Assembly: GCA_040755395.1 (NCBI GenBank)
Contig: JBFMAX010000001.1
Coordinates: forward strand, 434,001 to 498,000
DNA: 64,000 nt
DNA from: Nitrospirota bacterium
GTDB taxonomy: Bacteria; Nitrospirota; Nitrospiria; Nitrospirales; Nitrospiraceae
Direction: 5' to 3'
Shown here: piece after piece, positions 1-8,063 of the stretch
How positions within the stretch are numbered: position 1 is the first letter of the stretch
Layout of the letters: each line of letters starts with the position of its first letter
Translations under genes and position numbers: made by a program
Notes under the pieces: generated by a model
What the model saw: the letters and a program-made list of their open reading frames with translations, nothing else
What the model was told of the DNA's origin: nothing
Databases searched by the model: none

Positions 1-86
1 GCGATGACGAACCGGACCGCCGCAGCGAAAAACGTATGCCATTCCGGGCGGGACGGCGCTCGTCCATGATCCGCCGCAGACATCAT
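1..86 (-). CDS. Partial CDS, unknown product (5' end only)
   Basis: An open frame without stops runs from ATGATG at 86-81 off the left edge. Its N-terminus reads MMSAADHGRAPSRPEW. The start overlaps the stop of the zinc protein upstream as ATGA (86-83), the usual sign of translational coupling, and this is the main reason to call it. Only about 28 residues are visible and no family can be named. Confidence 0.45.
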   Translation of the reverse strand, partial: MMSAADHGRAPSRPEWHTFFAAAVRFVI

Positions 87-382
87 GATCCAACGGCGAC
101 TCGAGCCTTTTCATCGATCGCGCCGGAGGACGCGTGGGGTGCCCCGTCCTCCTGCGCCGCCCGACAGAGCTTGCAGACCCGCGGCCGCATCTTGAGAAAC
201 TTCACCTTGCCGCTGGCGAGACAACTGTAGTGGACGAACTCGTCGCAGACCGTGCACCTCGACCAGCCGCCGCGGAACAGCGTCTTGTCGCGGTAGAGAC
301 CTTGGTGACAGACCTTGCAGGAACGCGGCTGAATCCCCAGCAGGAGAGGCTCCCATTCTCCGCCTGCCTTGCGAATGCTCAT
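83..382 (-). CDS. Small zinc-binding protein (paired CxxC/HxxC fingers)
   Basis: This 99-residue protein has three metal-ligand pairs: CKVC, then CTVC followed by a histidine and cysteine in VHYSC, then CKLC near the C-terminus. The spacing suggests a compact two-zinc treble-clef or FYVE/C1-like fold. I do not recognise a named family. The frame stays open upstream to 577, but the internal ATG at 382 is chosen because the cysteine-rich domain follows it and a good promoter ends 8 nt before it. The stop overlaps the next minus-strand start by ATGA. The role is unknown; binding of nucleic acid or protein is only a guess. Confidence 0.65.
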   Translation of the reverse strand: MSIRKAGGEWEPLLLGIQPRSCKVCHQGLYRDKTLFRGGWSRCTVCDEFVHYSCLASGKVKFLKMRPRVCKLCRAAQEDGAPHASSGAIDEKARVAVGS

Positions 383-390
383 GGCGGCGC

Positions 391-420
391 AGTATACCGA
401 AGGCATCCCCGAAATAACAA
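391..420 (-). promoter_or_regulatory. Sigma70-like promoter giving a leaderless transcript
   Basis: On the minus strand TTGTTA (420-415) and TATACT (396-391) are separated by 18 nt. TATACT ends 8 nt before the ATG at 382, so transcription would begin at or next to the start codon. No Shine-Dalgarno sequence fits between them. Confidence 0.5.
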
Positions 421-632
421 GCGCAGTCCGCAGGCAAGGGGCGCGAGGAGAGAGCAAGCGGGAGCAGCCTCTTGCCGCTCGCCTCGAGCTTCTCGCCCGC
501 TCGTTCGTTTGACAGCCTCTCAGCCATTTGCTACCCTCACACCGCCCGAACGTCCGCCCAGGATGGATGATACGCATTCCACCGGCGGGCCGGTCTCACC
601 GTCATTGACTCGCACGGCAGGCTCCACGGCAC

Positions 633-1523
633 ATGGACATCCGGCACTACCTCGAGCGGAAGCGCGAGGAAATCGATCGGTTCCTCGATTCCGTCCTCCC
701 CGGCGCGCAGACCGAGCCCAGGACCCTTCACGAAAGCATGCGGTACAGCGTGTTCGCGGGAGGAAAGCGCATCCGCCCGATTCTCTCGATCGCGGCCGCT
801 GAGGCCGTCGGCGATCCGCCCGCCGCCGTTCTTCGGATCGCCTCTTCCCTGGAATTGATCCACACCTATTCTCTGATTCATGACGATCTGCCCGCCATGG
901 ACAACGACGACTATCGGCGCGGGAAACCGACGAACCACAAAGTCTACGGCGAGGCCATGGCGATCCTGGCGGGCGACGCGCTGCTGACGCTGGCGTTCGA
1001 TCTCTGCAGCCGCCCGGATCCGGGCGACGGGCTCGATCCGGCCCGGCAGGTCCGGTTGATCCACGAATTGGCGCTCGGAGCGGGCAACCTCGGCATGGTC
1101 GGCGGCCAGGTGCTGGACATCCAGGCGGAAAACAGGGACATCGACCTGGCGACGCTGCGGTCGATCCACAAGCATAAGACCGGCATGCTCATCCGCGCCG
1201 CCGTGCGCATGGGCGCCATCGCCGCGGCCGCGACACCGGCCCAACTCGACGACCTGACCGCGTACGCCGAGGATATCGGATTGGCGTTTCAGATCGCCGA
1301 CGACGTATTGAACGTGACGGGCACTCGCGAGGAACTCGGCAAGAATCCCAACACCGACGCCCAACGCGGCAAGAAGACATATCCTACCTTTTACGGCGTC
1401 GAGGGCGCCCTCGCGTTGGCCAACGAATGCGTCGAACGCGCGACCGAGCGGCTGGCTTCTCTCGGTCCGTCCGCCGAGCCGCTGCGGGAAATCGCGCGAT
1501 ATATCACGGCGCGGAAGAATTGA
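633..1523 (+). CDS. ispA: Polyprenyl (farnesyl-type) diphosphate synthase
   Basis: This 296-residue class I trans-prenyltransferase condenses isopentenyl diphosphate with allylic diphosphates to give C15-type precursors for hopanoids, carotenoids and quinones. The first aspartate-rich motif is DDLPAMD at residues 84-90, and the second is the variant DDVLN at 223-227, where IspA usually has DDILD. GGKRIRP (about 43-49) and KTGMLIRAAV (182-191) are also typical, and the length fits the family. Downstream lie a hopanoid-type epimerase and a carotenoid gene, so this is a small terpenoid locus. The exact chain length of the product cannot be read from sequence. Confidence 0.88.
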   Translation: MDIRHYLERKREEIDRFLDSVLPGAQTEPRTLHESMRYSVFAGGKRIRPILSIAAAEAVGDPPAAVLRIASSLELIHTYSLIHDDLPAMDNDDYRRGKPTNHKVYGEAMAILAGDALLTLAFDLCSRPDPGDGLDPARQVRLIHELALGAGNLGMVGGQVLDIQAENRDIDLATLRSIHKHKTGMLIRAAVRMGAIAAAATPAQLDDLTAYAEDIGLAFQIADDVLNVTGTREELGKNPNTDAQRGKKTYPTFYGVEGALALANECVERATERLASLGPSAEPLREIARYITARKN

Positions 1524-1525
1524 CC

Positions 1526-1626
1526 CTCGTTCGTGACACGTATCTCGTGAAGCGCATAATCACTCATCTCGACAATTACTCCCGATCCAGACGCTTCACG
1601 CTTCACGTTTCACGCTTCACGCATTT
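1526..1626. repeat. Junction inverted-repeat spacer (CGTGAAGCG family)
   Basis: The gap between ispA and the next gene is made of CGTGA-type words (CGTGACACG, CGTGAAGCG) on the left and their reverse complement in tandem (CGCTTCACG repeated with small changes) on the right. The right arm ends 3 nt before the ATG at 1627. It can fold as an imperfect hairpin. Confidence 0.6.
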
Positions 1627-2610
1627 ATGAAAGTTCTCGTCACCGGGGCGACCGGATTCGTGGGGGCGGCCGTGGTCCGCGCGCTGCTGGCGGCCGGCGT
1701 CGAAGTCCGGGTCCTGGCCAGACGCGGGAGCGACTTCACCAACCTCAGCCGATTCAAGCTGGAACACGCGTACGGCGACCTGCGGGACCGGGAGTCCCTC
1801 CGCCGCGCCTTGTCCGGCTGCCAGCGGCTCTATCACGTCGCCGCCCATTATGCGCTCTGGGCCAAGGACCCCTCGATCTTTTACGAGGTCAACGTCGCGG
1901 GCACCCGTAACCTGCTGGAGGCGGCCCGCGAGGTCGGAACCGAACGCATCGTCTATACCAGCACCATCGGCGCCATCGGGTTGCCGCGCGGCGGCGGGAT
2001 GGGCACGGAGGACACGCCGGTCTCGCTCGACCAGATGGCGGGCCATTACAAGCGGTCCAAGTACCTGGCCGAACAGGAGGCGCTCACGTTCGCTCGCCAA
2101 GGGCTGCCGGTGGTTATCGTCAACCCCAGCGCGCCTGTCGGCGAAGGAGACGTCAAACCGACTCCGACGGGCCAGGTGATCGTGGATTTCATGAAAGGCC
2201 GCATGTGGGCCTACATCGAAACCGGCATGAACCTCATCGACGTGGACGACGTCGCCGCCGGACATCTCCTCGCCATGGAGCGAGGCCGTGCCGGCGAACG
2301 CTATATCCTCGGCAACAGAAACCTGACGCTGCGCGAAGTGTTCGAGATGCTCGCGAAGATCACCGGAGTCCGCGCTCCATCGGTGAAATTGCCCCGTGGC
2401 GTCGTGCTGCCGTTGGCCTACCTGAATCTCGGGTTCTCCTACGCCAGCGGTATTCCGCCCCGCATTCCCCTGGAAGGCGTCAAGATGGCCAAGTACAAGA
2501 TGCACTACGATTGCAGCAAGGCGATCCGCGAACTGGGCCTCCCGCAGACGCCCGTCGAGGTCGCCTTGGAAAAGGCGGTGAGGTGGTTTCGCGATCACGG
2601 ATACACGTGA
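1627..2610 (+). CDS. hpnA: NAD-dependent epimerase, hopanoid-associated (HpnA-like)
   Basis: This 327-residue extended short-chain dehydrogenase has the N-terminal nucleotide-binding motif TGATGFVG (residues 7-14) and the catalytic Tyr-Lys pair in HYKRSKY. The overall pattern (YHVAAHYALW, TSTIGAIGLP) matches the hopanoid-associated sugar epimerase group HpnA, related to dihydroflavonol reductases. Its likely role is modification of the hopanoid side chain or sugar. It follows ispA on the same strand. No squalene-hopene cyclase is present here, so the hopanoid role rests on family resemblance. Confidence 0.75.
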   Translation: MKVLVTGATGFVGAAVVRALLAAGVEVRVLARRGSDFTNLSRFKLEHAYGDLRDRESLRRALSGCQRLYHVAAHYALWAKDPSIFYEVNVAGTRNLLEAAREVGTERIVYTSTIGAIGLPRGGGMGTEDTPVSLDQMAGHYKRSKYLAEQEALTFARQGLPVVIVNPSAPVGEGDVKPTPTGQVIVDFMKGRMWAYIETGMNLIDVDDVAAGHLLAMERGRAGERYILGNRNLTLREVFEMLAKITGVRAPSVKLPRGVVLPLAYLNLGFSYASGIPPRIPLEGVKMAKYKMHYDCSKAIRELGLPQTPVEVALEKAVRWFRDHGYT

Positions 2611-2629
2611 CGCGCGCCAGCGCGCGTAA

Positions 2630-2712
2630 GTTCTGAATTCCGAATGTTGAATGTTGAATTGTGAGCCTTGCTTTCTCCGCCATTCAAAATTCAGAATTCA
2701 GCACTCAGAATC
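2630..2712. repeat. Junction inverted-repeat spacer (TTGAATT family)
   Basis: The left arm (from about 2630) holds TTCTGAATT and GAATGTTGAATGTTGAATT. The right arm (about 2682-2712) is the reverse complement in kind, with ATTCAAAATTCAGAATTCAG. Both are AT-rich in an otherwise GC-rich region. The right arm ends 1-2 nt before the ATG at 2714. Confidence 0.65.
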
Positions 2713-2713
2713 G

Positions 2714-3553
2714 ATGGACACCCTGACCCTCCTGATCAAGACCGTCCAACTCCGTCCCTATGTCTTTCTCTTTCTCGCCGCATTTTTCTTCTCGGCCAAG
2801 GCGCTGATCGGCTGGAAGCGGACGTGGCTGTTCTTCGGCTTGACCTGGCTCACCGCGTTCGCCTGCGAGTTCAGCTCGACACGGACCGGCATTCCGTTCG
2901 GTCGGTACTCCTACACCGGCGCGACGACCGGCCGGGAGCTGTATCTCGCCGACATTCCCTTCATGGATTCGCTGTCCTTCACTTTTCTTCTCTACGCCAG
3001 CTATTGCCTCGCGCTGCTCTTTCTCCTGCCGGCGCGCGACGGCCATCCGGCCGGAAGGACCGCCCGGGCCGATCGTGTCTTGCCCTTTCTCGTCTTCGAT
3101 CCGGTCGTCCGATCGAGTTGGCCCGCGCTCTTCCTCACCGGGCTGTTCTTCGCCTTCATCGACATCGTCATCGATCCGGTGGCGTTGAGGGGGGACCGGT
3201 GGTTCCTGGGCAAAATCTACGACTATCCCGATCCAGGCATTCACTTCGGCGTGCCGATCGCCAATTACATCGGCTGGGCGATCGTCGGTCTCATCGCGCT
3301 TACCCTGTACTTCTCGTGCGATCGCCGACTCCCGCCCGTGCCCTTTCACCGAGACGAACCGGTTACCCTCAAGCTATTACGGGGCTGCGGGCTCTATTAT
3401 GGAGTGCTGGCCTTCAACTGGTCGGTGACCTTCTGGATCGGGGAACCGTTGCTGGGCCTGACGGGCATCCTGATCTATATCCCGATCACCGCCTTGTTGC
3501 TCCTGCGTCTGTTCGGACAAGCCCCCGCCCGGCTGCCTCATGAGTGGCGGTAG
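2714..3553 (+). CDS. Carotenoid biosynthesis membrane protein (CruF-like)
   Basis: This 279-residue protein has about seven hydrophobic segments and matches the Caroten_synth family (PF04240), which includes the CruF carotenoid 1',2'-hydratases. Diagnostic stretches are EFSSTRTGIPFGRYSYTG near residue 53 and the polar DIVIDPVALRGDRWFLG between helices near 152. Proximity to ispA and an HpnA-like gene supports a terpenoid role. I chose the ATG at 2714 because the upstream frame reads through the AT-rich junction repeat. The substrate is unknown. Confidence 0.72.
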   Translation: MDTLTLLIKTVQLRPYVFLFLAAFFFSAKALIGWKRTWLFFGLTWLTAFACEFSSTRTGIPFGRYSYTGATTGRELYLADIPFMDSLSFTFLLYASYCLALLFLLPARDGHPAGRTARADRVLPFLVFDPVVRSSWPALFLTGLFFAFIDIVIDPVALRGDRWFLGKIYDYPDPGIHFGVPIANYIGWAIVGLIALTLYFSCDRRLPPVPFHRDEPVTLKLLRGCGLYYGVLAFNWSVTFWIGEPLLGLTGILIYIPITALLLLRLFGQAPARLPHEWR

Positions 3554-3595
3554 CATCTCGGAGTTTGTATACTGCAGAACAAACACGGAGGCGCG

Positions 3596-4216
3596 ATGAA
3601 GACGCGATCCAAACTGATCGTGATCCTGGTCCTTGTCGTCGCGGCGCTGATGGGCATGCTGGGCTGGGTTGGGTACCGGTCGTTCAAGACCGGCTTCAGC
3701 GCGAAGGCCGAACCCCATGCGCTCGAAGTCTTTCTGGCTCGGCAGATTCGACATCTGGCCATTCCCGTCGAGCAGCGCAACACACCCAACCCGGTGCCGC
3801 GCAGCCCGGACGTTCTGGCCGAGGCGCGCGCGCATTTCGCCGATCATTGCGCCACCTGTCATGCGAACGACGGCAGCGGAAAAACCCCGATCGGACAGAG
3901 CGTCTACCCCAAAGCGCCTGACCTGCGACTGAAGGAGACACAGTCCATGTCCGACGGCGAGTTGTTCTTTATCATCCACAACGGGATTCGGTTTACCGCC
4001 ATGCCGGCTTGGGGCTCGGGCGATCCGGACAAGGACCTCGACAGTTGGAAACTGGTTCACTTCATCCGGCACCTGCCGGACCTCACGCCCGAGGAATTGC
4101 AAGAGATGAAGTCGCTGAATCCGAAGACGAAAAAAGAACTGGAGGAGGAGGCCGCCTTCGACCGTTTTCTGGAAGGCGAGGACGTGCCCGCGCCGTCCTC
4201 TTCGCATCGTCACTGA
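3596..4216 (+). CDS. Membrane-anchored class I cytochrome c
   Basis: This 206-residue protein starts with an uncleaved-looking membrane anchor (LIVILVLVVAALMGML, residues 7-22) and carries one haem-attachment site, CATCH, at residues 85-89. A later FTAMPAWG supplies the probable axial methionine. The C-terminal tail is charged and ends in SHRH. A Shine-Dalgarno sequence (GGAGG) precedes the ATG. It is probably a periplasmic electron carrier. Its partner oxidase or dehydrogenase is not evident here. Confidence 0.85.
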   Translation: MKTRSKLIVILVLVVAALMGMLGWVGYRSFKTGFSAKAEPHALEVFLARQIRHLAIPVEQRNTPNPVPRSPDVLAEARAHFADHCATCHANDGSGKTPIGQSVYPKAPDLRLKETQSMSDGELFFIIHNGIRFTAMPAWGSGDPDKDLDSWKLVHFIRHLPDLTPEELQEMKSLNPKTKKELEEEAAFDRFLEGEDVPAPSSSHRH

Positions 4217-4239
4217 CACGTCGTGGAAGGAGGTGCCCG

Positions 4240-4551
4240 TTGGCGAAGTTCATCATCGGCCTGCTGGTGTCGTGCCTGGCTGCTGTGGGGACCGCGGCCT
4301 GGGCCCATGGCGGCGGCGAGCATGTGCTCGGAATGGTGACCGCGATCGACGGCGGCCACATCGAGGTCAAGACGCTCAAAGGCGGCACGGTTTCGGTGCG
4401 ACTGACCGACAAAACACGGTATCGGGCCAAGGGCGAGGCCGGCGCGCAGGGAAGGCCTCAAGTGGGCGACCGAGTCGTGATCGAAACCACCAAGGACGGC
4501 GAGACGTTGACGGCGACGGAAGTGCGGTTCGCCAGGCCGAAAGGCAAGTAA
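4240..4551 (+). CDS. Exported DUF5666-like small protein
   Basis: This 103-residue protein starts at TTG 4240, placed by a strong GGAGGT six nt upstream; the upstream open frame has no such signal. A signal peptide ends near AWAHGGG. The mature part (VLGMVTAIDGGHIEVKT, then VGDRVVIETTKDGETLTATEVRF) has the OB-like beta pattern of DUF5666 proteins. A short His/Gly stretch (HGGGEH) follows the cleavage site. The function is unknown. It lies 23 nt after the cytochrome c gene and may be cotranscribed. Confidence 0.68.
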   Translation: MAKFIIGLLVSCLAAVGTAAWAHGGGEHVLGMVTAIDGGHIEVKTLKGGTVSVRLTDKTRYRAKGEAGAQGRPQVGDRVVIETTKDGETLTATEVRFARPKGK

Positions 4552-4570
4552 CCACATTCGACGAGTCGCG

Positions 4571-4972
4571 ATGAGAGCGTTGCTGATCCGTTTCATCATC
4601 ACCGGCGTCGCGGTGTTTCTGGCCATCACAATCGTGCCCGGCATCGAGGCGCAGAGTCTCTCCGCCGGACTCGCCGCGGTCCTGTTGCTGTCGCTCCTGA
4701 ACGCGGCGGTCAGACCCATCCTCTATCTCTTCTCGCTTCCGCTCATCATCCTCTCACTGGGCCTCTTCATGGTGATCATCAATGCGCTTCTCCTTCAATT
4801 CGTCGGGTGGCTGGTGAAAGGGTTCGTCGTGGAGGGATTCTGGGCGTCGGTGTGGGGCGCGCTGCTGATCAGCGTCGTGAGCTTCACCTTGAACCTGTGG
4901 ATCAACGAACAGGGCCGCGTCGAGCTGGTGATTCACCGGTCCCGCCCGCCGCGCATCGTGAACCCCGACTGA
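4571..4972 (+). CDS. Phage-holin-like family membrane protein (PF04020)
   Basis: This 133-residue protein has four hydrophobic helices and matches the widespread chromosomal 'phage holin family' (mycobacterial four-TMS type). Recognisable parts are LLSLLNAAVRPILYLFSLPL and the final helix with SFTLNLWI. Despite the name there is no phage gene nearby, and the family is normally a housekeeping inner-membrane protein of unknown role. It starts 19 nt after the preceding gene. Confidence 0.75.
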   Translation: MRALLIRFIITGVAVFLAITIVPGIEAQSLSAGLAAVLLLSLLNAAVRPILYLFSLPLIILSLGLFMVIINALLLQFVGWLVKGFVVEGFWASVWGALLISVVSFTLNLWINEQGRVELVIHRSRPPRIVNPD

Positions 4973-4981
4973 CCGGCGGGT

Positions 4982-5011
4982 TTGATCATGACCGCTCTCC
5001 GCTGCTACAAT
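4982..5011 (+). promoter_or_regulatory. Sigma70-like promoter of the sensor kinase gene
   Basis: TTGATC (4982-4987) and TACAAT (5006-5011) are separated by 18 nt. The -10 element covers the ATG at 5010, so translation must start further downstream. This favours the GTG at 5040. Confidence 0.45.
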
Positions 5012-5039
5012 GCGGCCTCTGTGTGAGAGACTCCTTGTC

Positions 5040-6851
5040 GTGACGCCATCGGCCGAACAGACCAAAGCCGCACAAGAGACGCACCTCCAGCGAACCTTGA
5101 CGTCGGTCCTCAACGACCTGCCGGTGGATGCGGCCTTGGCCGCGATTTTTCACCGCGAGAAAGGCCCGCTCGTGGCCCAAGTCTATCGAGGGTTCACGCC
5201 GCGGGACGTCCACGCCATCATCAGAACGCTCTCCACGCCGGAAGCCTCGTTTCTGCAGCCCTCTTCCGAAGAGGGGGATGGCTCGCGCACGATCCGCCTC
5301 CGGCTGATCACCCCCGGCGCCAAGTCGTTGCTGGCCGCTCCGCTGCGCTACCGCCAGCGGACCTACGGCTATGTGGTCGTCGGACGGAAGGAGAGCGCGT
5401 CGTTCGCTAAGAAAGAAAAGTCGCTCCTGGAGAGCGCGAGCGAAGAGATCACCAAGGCGCTGGAGCGCGAAGTCCTCTTCGACAACTCCGTGGTCCTCAG
5501 CCGCCCGCTCGTCGCTCAGGAACCGCTGACCGTCTCGACTGGAACCGACCTGCTGACGGCCTCGACCTCGCGCGCCACGCCGGAGATGCAGGAACAAGTG
5601 GGCGCTGTGCTGGGAGAGGTGACGCCGTTGTTGCCGTACGATCGCGCCTGGGTCTGCTACTATGATCCTCTTGCGGGCAGCGTGGAAGTCATCGCCATCG
5701 CCGGGGATCAGAAGGGGGAACACAAAAAGGACCTCAAACCCGGCCAGCGGCTCGCGCTCGACGCATCGGCGGCCGGGTGGGCCGTGCGCCACCGCAAGCC
5801 GCGCGTGGATCACGATCTGGCCTCCACGCAGGGCAGATTTCTCGATCACAAGCACCTCTATAAGGACCGGTTCCGCTCCTCGCTGGTCGTGCCCTTCTTC
5901 GTCCGCGGCCAGGTCGGGGGCACTCTGACGCTCGCCTCCAAAGAAACGGCCTTTTATTCCGTCGCCGACGCCCGCACGCTGGAACCCGTGACGCTGAAGT
6001 TGGTCGATCTCTTTCAACAACCGCCGGCGAGCCAGCCGGCCAGGCCGCAGGAAGCGACTCCGGGGGACGGCCAGGCCGCCGCAGCCCCACCGGCCCCGTC
6101 CGAGCCCATGATCCGGAAACAAGAGCGGCAAGCGGCTATCGGCGAGTTCAGCGCGTTCCTGGCGACGGAAGTACGGGAACCTTTGGCCTCCATCCGCGCC
6201 CAACTTGAAGAAGTCACGGGCGAGGGGATTCTGGATTTCGATCCGCAGACGCGGGTCGAGAACGCCATGCGCGATCTCATCCGGATCGAAGCCATTCTGA
6301 ACGAGATCCTGGACTTCGCCAAACCCTTGGAGCTGAACCGGCGGCTGTGCCGCGTGCCGGAAATCATCGAAAACGCGCTGACCGTCGTGGCCACGGAGTT
6401 GGAGGTCACCCGTATCCAGGTCACCAAGGACTATGCGTCCCACGTCAGCCCGGTCCGGTGCGACGAAGCCAAGATGCAGCAGGTGTTTCTGAGCATTTTC
6501 AAAAACGCCCTGGAAGCCATGACGCCCGGCGGCCATTTGGACATTCAGGTGGCGAATCAGCGGGCCGGCCGACATCAGGAAGTCCAGATCCTGATCAAGA
6601 ACGACGGCGCCCCGATTCCGACGGAACACGTCGGCAAGGTGTTCGAACCCTTTTTCACCACCAAACGGTCAGGAACCGGTCTTGGGTTGGCGACGGTCAA
6701 GAAAATAGTCGAGGAACACCAGGGACACATCTCTATCGCCAGCGGGCCTGGTCAGGGCACCACGGTCATTATCCGGTTACCGGCCGCCGGGCGAACCGGC
6801 GCCTATCGCCACCGAGGACGGGGCCGGCGTCCTCCCCGGCGAACCCATTGA
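5040..6851 (+). CDS. GAF-domain sensor histidine kinase lacking the acceptor histidine
   Basis: This protein of about 603 residues has a first GAF-like region (about 20-155), a second GAF (about 180-325, with VCYYDPLAGSVEVIAI) and a Pro/Ala linker. A dimerisation helix and a HATPase domain follow. The ATP-binding motifs are intact: N-box FKNALEAM, G1 KNDGAPI, F-box EPFFTTK, and G2 GTGLGLATVKKIVEEH. In the dimerisation helix the acceptor position of the usual SHE-R-PL motif reads ATEVREPL, with Thr at residue 376 instead of His. The start is set at GTG 5040 because an ATG at 5010 lies inside the -10 element. No response regulator is adjacent. It may signal through a partner kinase or be a non-phosphorylating sensor. 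Confidence 0.82.
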   Translation: MTPSAEQTKAAQETHLQRTLTSVLNDLPVDAALAAIFHREKGPLVAQVYRGFTPRDVHAIIRTLSTPEASFLQPSSEEGDGSRTIRLRLITPGAKSLLAAPLRYRQRTYGYVVVGRKESASFAKKEKSLLESASEEITKALEREVLFDNSVVLSRPLVAQEPLTVSTGTDLLTASTSRATPEMQEQVGAVLGEVTPLLPYDRAWVCYYDPLAGSVEVIAIAGDQKGEHKKDLKPGQRLALDASAAGWAVRHRKPRVDHDLASTQGRFLDHKHLYKDRFRSSLVVPFFVRGQVGGTLTLASKETAFYSVADARTLEPVTLKLVDLFQQPPASQPARPQEATPGDGQAAAAPPAPSEPMIRKQERQAAIGEFSAFLATEVREPLASIRAQLEEVTGEGILDFDPQTRVENAMRDLIRIEAILNEILDFAKPLELNRRLCRVPEIIENALTVVATELEVTRIQVTKDYASHVSPVRCDEAKMQQVFLSIFKNALEAMTPGGHLDIQVANQRAGRHQEVQILIKNDGAPIPTEHVGKVFEPFFTTKRSGTGLGLATVKKIVEEHQGHISIASGPGQGTTVIIRLPAAGRTGAYRHRGRGRRPPRRTH

Positions 6852-6885
6852 ACAAAGCCGCCCGCGAATCCGTCGCTTCGTCCTC

Positions 6886-6915
6886 TTGACAGGGTCAGGG
6901 CGGGACCGCTAAGAT
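6886..6915 (+). promoter_or_regulatory. Strong sigma70-like promoter
   Basis: A perfect TTGACA (6886-6891) and TAAGAT (6910-6915) with an 18-nt spacer lie 65 nt upstream of the exported protein at 6981, which also has the ribosome-binding site AAGGAGTAGGGG. Confidence 0.6.
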
Positions 6916-6980
6916 GCCGCCCGCTTGATCGGTTCTCATGCGCCACTGTTTTCAGCCACCTTCTTCAAAGGAGTAGGGGT

Positions 6981-7346
6981 ATGAAGCTCTTAATCGGCAC
7001 TGTTGCAACACTGTCAGGTGTGCTGTTTGTGCTGTCGTTGGCTTCCGCCAATCCGGCGTTGCTGCCCAAGCATCCCGGATATCCTGCCAAACCGGCCACA
7101 AGCCCGGTCACCGGCCAACCACTGGCCAATGATCCGGGCCAGACCAATGCCTCCGGGGAGAAGGCGGAGCTTGAGGCAGCCCAGTCTGTCAAGCACGCTC
7201 AGCAACACCTGATGGACCAGAATAATCAGCGGATCATGAAGAAGGAAGGCGCCGGCCGGCTCCCGGCCGTTCAAGGCCCGCAGATTAAGATCGAGCCTCC
7301 GGTGCAGTCGGCCACCAAGATCGGGGCCGGTCGCCAAATCCCGTAA
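6981..7346 (+). CDS. Small exported protein of unknown function
   Basis: This 121-residue protein has a signal peptide ending near LASAN (about residue 24). The mature chain is low in complexity and rich in Pro, Gln, Lys and Gly, without cysteines; examples are KHPGYPAKPATSPVTGQPL and a Gln/Asn-rich helix near residues 70-85. It has its own strong promoter, a strong Shine-Dalgarno and its own terminator, so it is a well-expressed single-gene unit. I do not recognise a family. Confidence 0.65.
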   Translation: MKLLIGTVATLSGVLFVLSLASANPALLPKHPGYPAKPATSPVTGQPLANDPGQTNASGEKAELEAAQSVKHAQQHLMDQNNQRIMKKEGAGRLPAVQGPQIKIEPPVQSATKIGAGRQIP

Positions 7347-7363
7347 TCATCGTTTCGAACCAC

Positions 7364-7400
7364 AACGGGGGCCTTGTCGATCCGACGAGGTCCCCGTTTT
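7364..7400 (+). terminator. Intrinsic terminator
   Basis: AACGGGGGCCTTGTCG (from 7364) pairs with CGACGAGGTCCCCGTT (to about 7398) around a 3-nt ATC loop, with one mismatched pair. It is followed by TTTTCTAT. It lies 18 nt after the stop at 7346. Confidence 0.8.
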
Positions 7401-7430
7401 CTATACCGCGACCCGTCCACGGTCAGGCAA

Positions 7431-7973
7431 TTATTCAGCGGGCTCTTCAACCCTGAACCGCCAGGGTTTGGCTGCCCACTCGCCTGCATACGCCACGCCG
7501 ATCCTCGGATAGACCGCAATCCGGCCTCTCGACCATCGATCTCCCCGGTCCTCGATCCAGAGCGCCCGGCCTTGCGTGAGATCGAGCCGGTTCAGCCTAC
7601 GATCGATCTGCAACGTCCGACACACACGGCCCGGGCCGTCCACCAGGCCGGTATCCAACTCGATCGCCCGGATCAACACCGCGGCCGGATAGCCTTCCCG
7701 TTCGGTCACCACGTTCAAGCAGTGATGCATCCCGTAAACCAGGTAGACATAGGCGATGCCCGGCGGCCCAAACATGACGTCGGTCCGAGGGGTTCGTCCG
7801 CGTGACGCGTGCGACGCACGGTCCTCCGGCCCGACGTAGGCCTCGACCTCGACGATCTTCGCGACTATTCTTCTCTCCCCGTTCTCCCGCACCAGATACT
7901 TGCCCGGCAGCGACCGAGCCACCTGCAAGGTGGGGCGGTTGAAGTACGAGCGAGGGAGTATCTTGCGTATCAT
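7431..7973 (-). CDS. mpg: DNA-3-methyladenine glycosylase (AAG/MPG family)
   Basis: This 180-residue monofunctional glycosylase removes alkylated purines in base excision repair. Family hallmarks are VEVEAYVGPEDRASHA with the catalytic Glu, TPRTDVMFGPPGIAYVYLVYGMHHCLNVVT, and the later GPGRVCRTL. The start at 7973 follows GGAAGG and fits the family N-terminus; longer versions of the frame have no similarity. It stands alone between a plus-strand terminator and the TonB receptor. Confidence 0.9.
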   Translation of the reverse strand: MIRKILPRSYFNRPTLQVARSLPGKYLVRENGERRIVAKIVEVEAYVGPEDRASHASRGRTPRTDVMFGPPGIAYVYLVYGMHHCLNVVTEREGYPAAVLIRAIELDTGLVDGPGRVCRTLQIDRRLNRLDLTQGRALWIEDRGDRWSRGRIAVYPRIGVAYAGEWAAKPWRFRVEEPAE

Positions 7974-8063
7974 TGCCTTCCACGGTGGCGCGCCGCGGGC
8001 GCGACTCGCGGGAAAAGCGCGACCGGGCAAGTCCCACGACTCCCGCCTTTCGCGCTTGTCCCG

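Noticed and set aside
4571-4972. Prophage holin
   Set aside because: The PF04020 family is mostly chromosomal, and no other phage gene is nearby.
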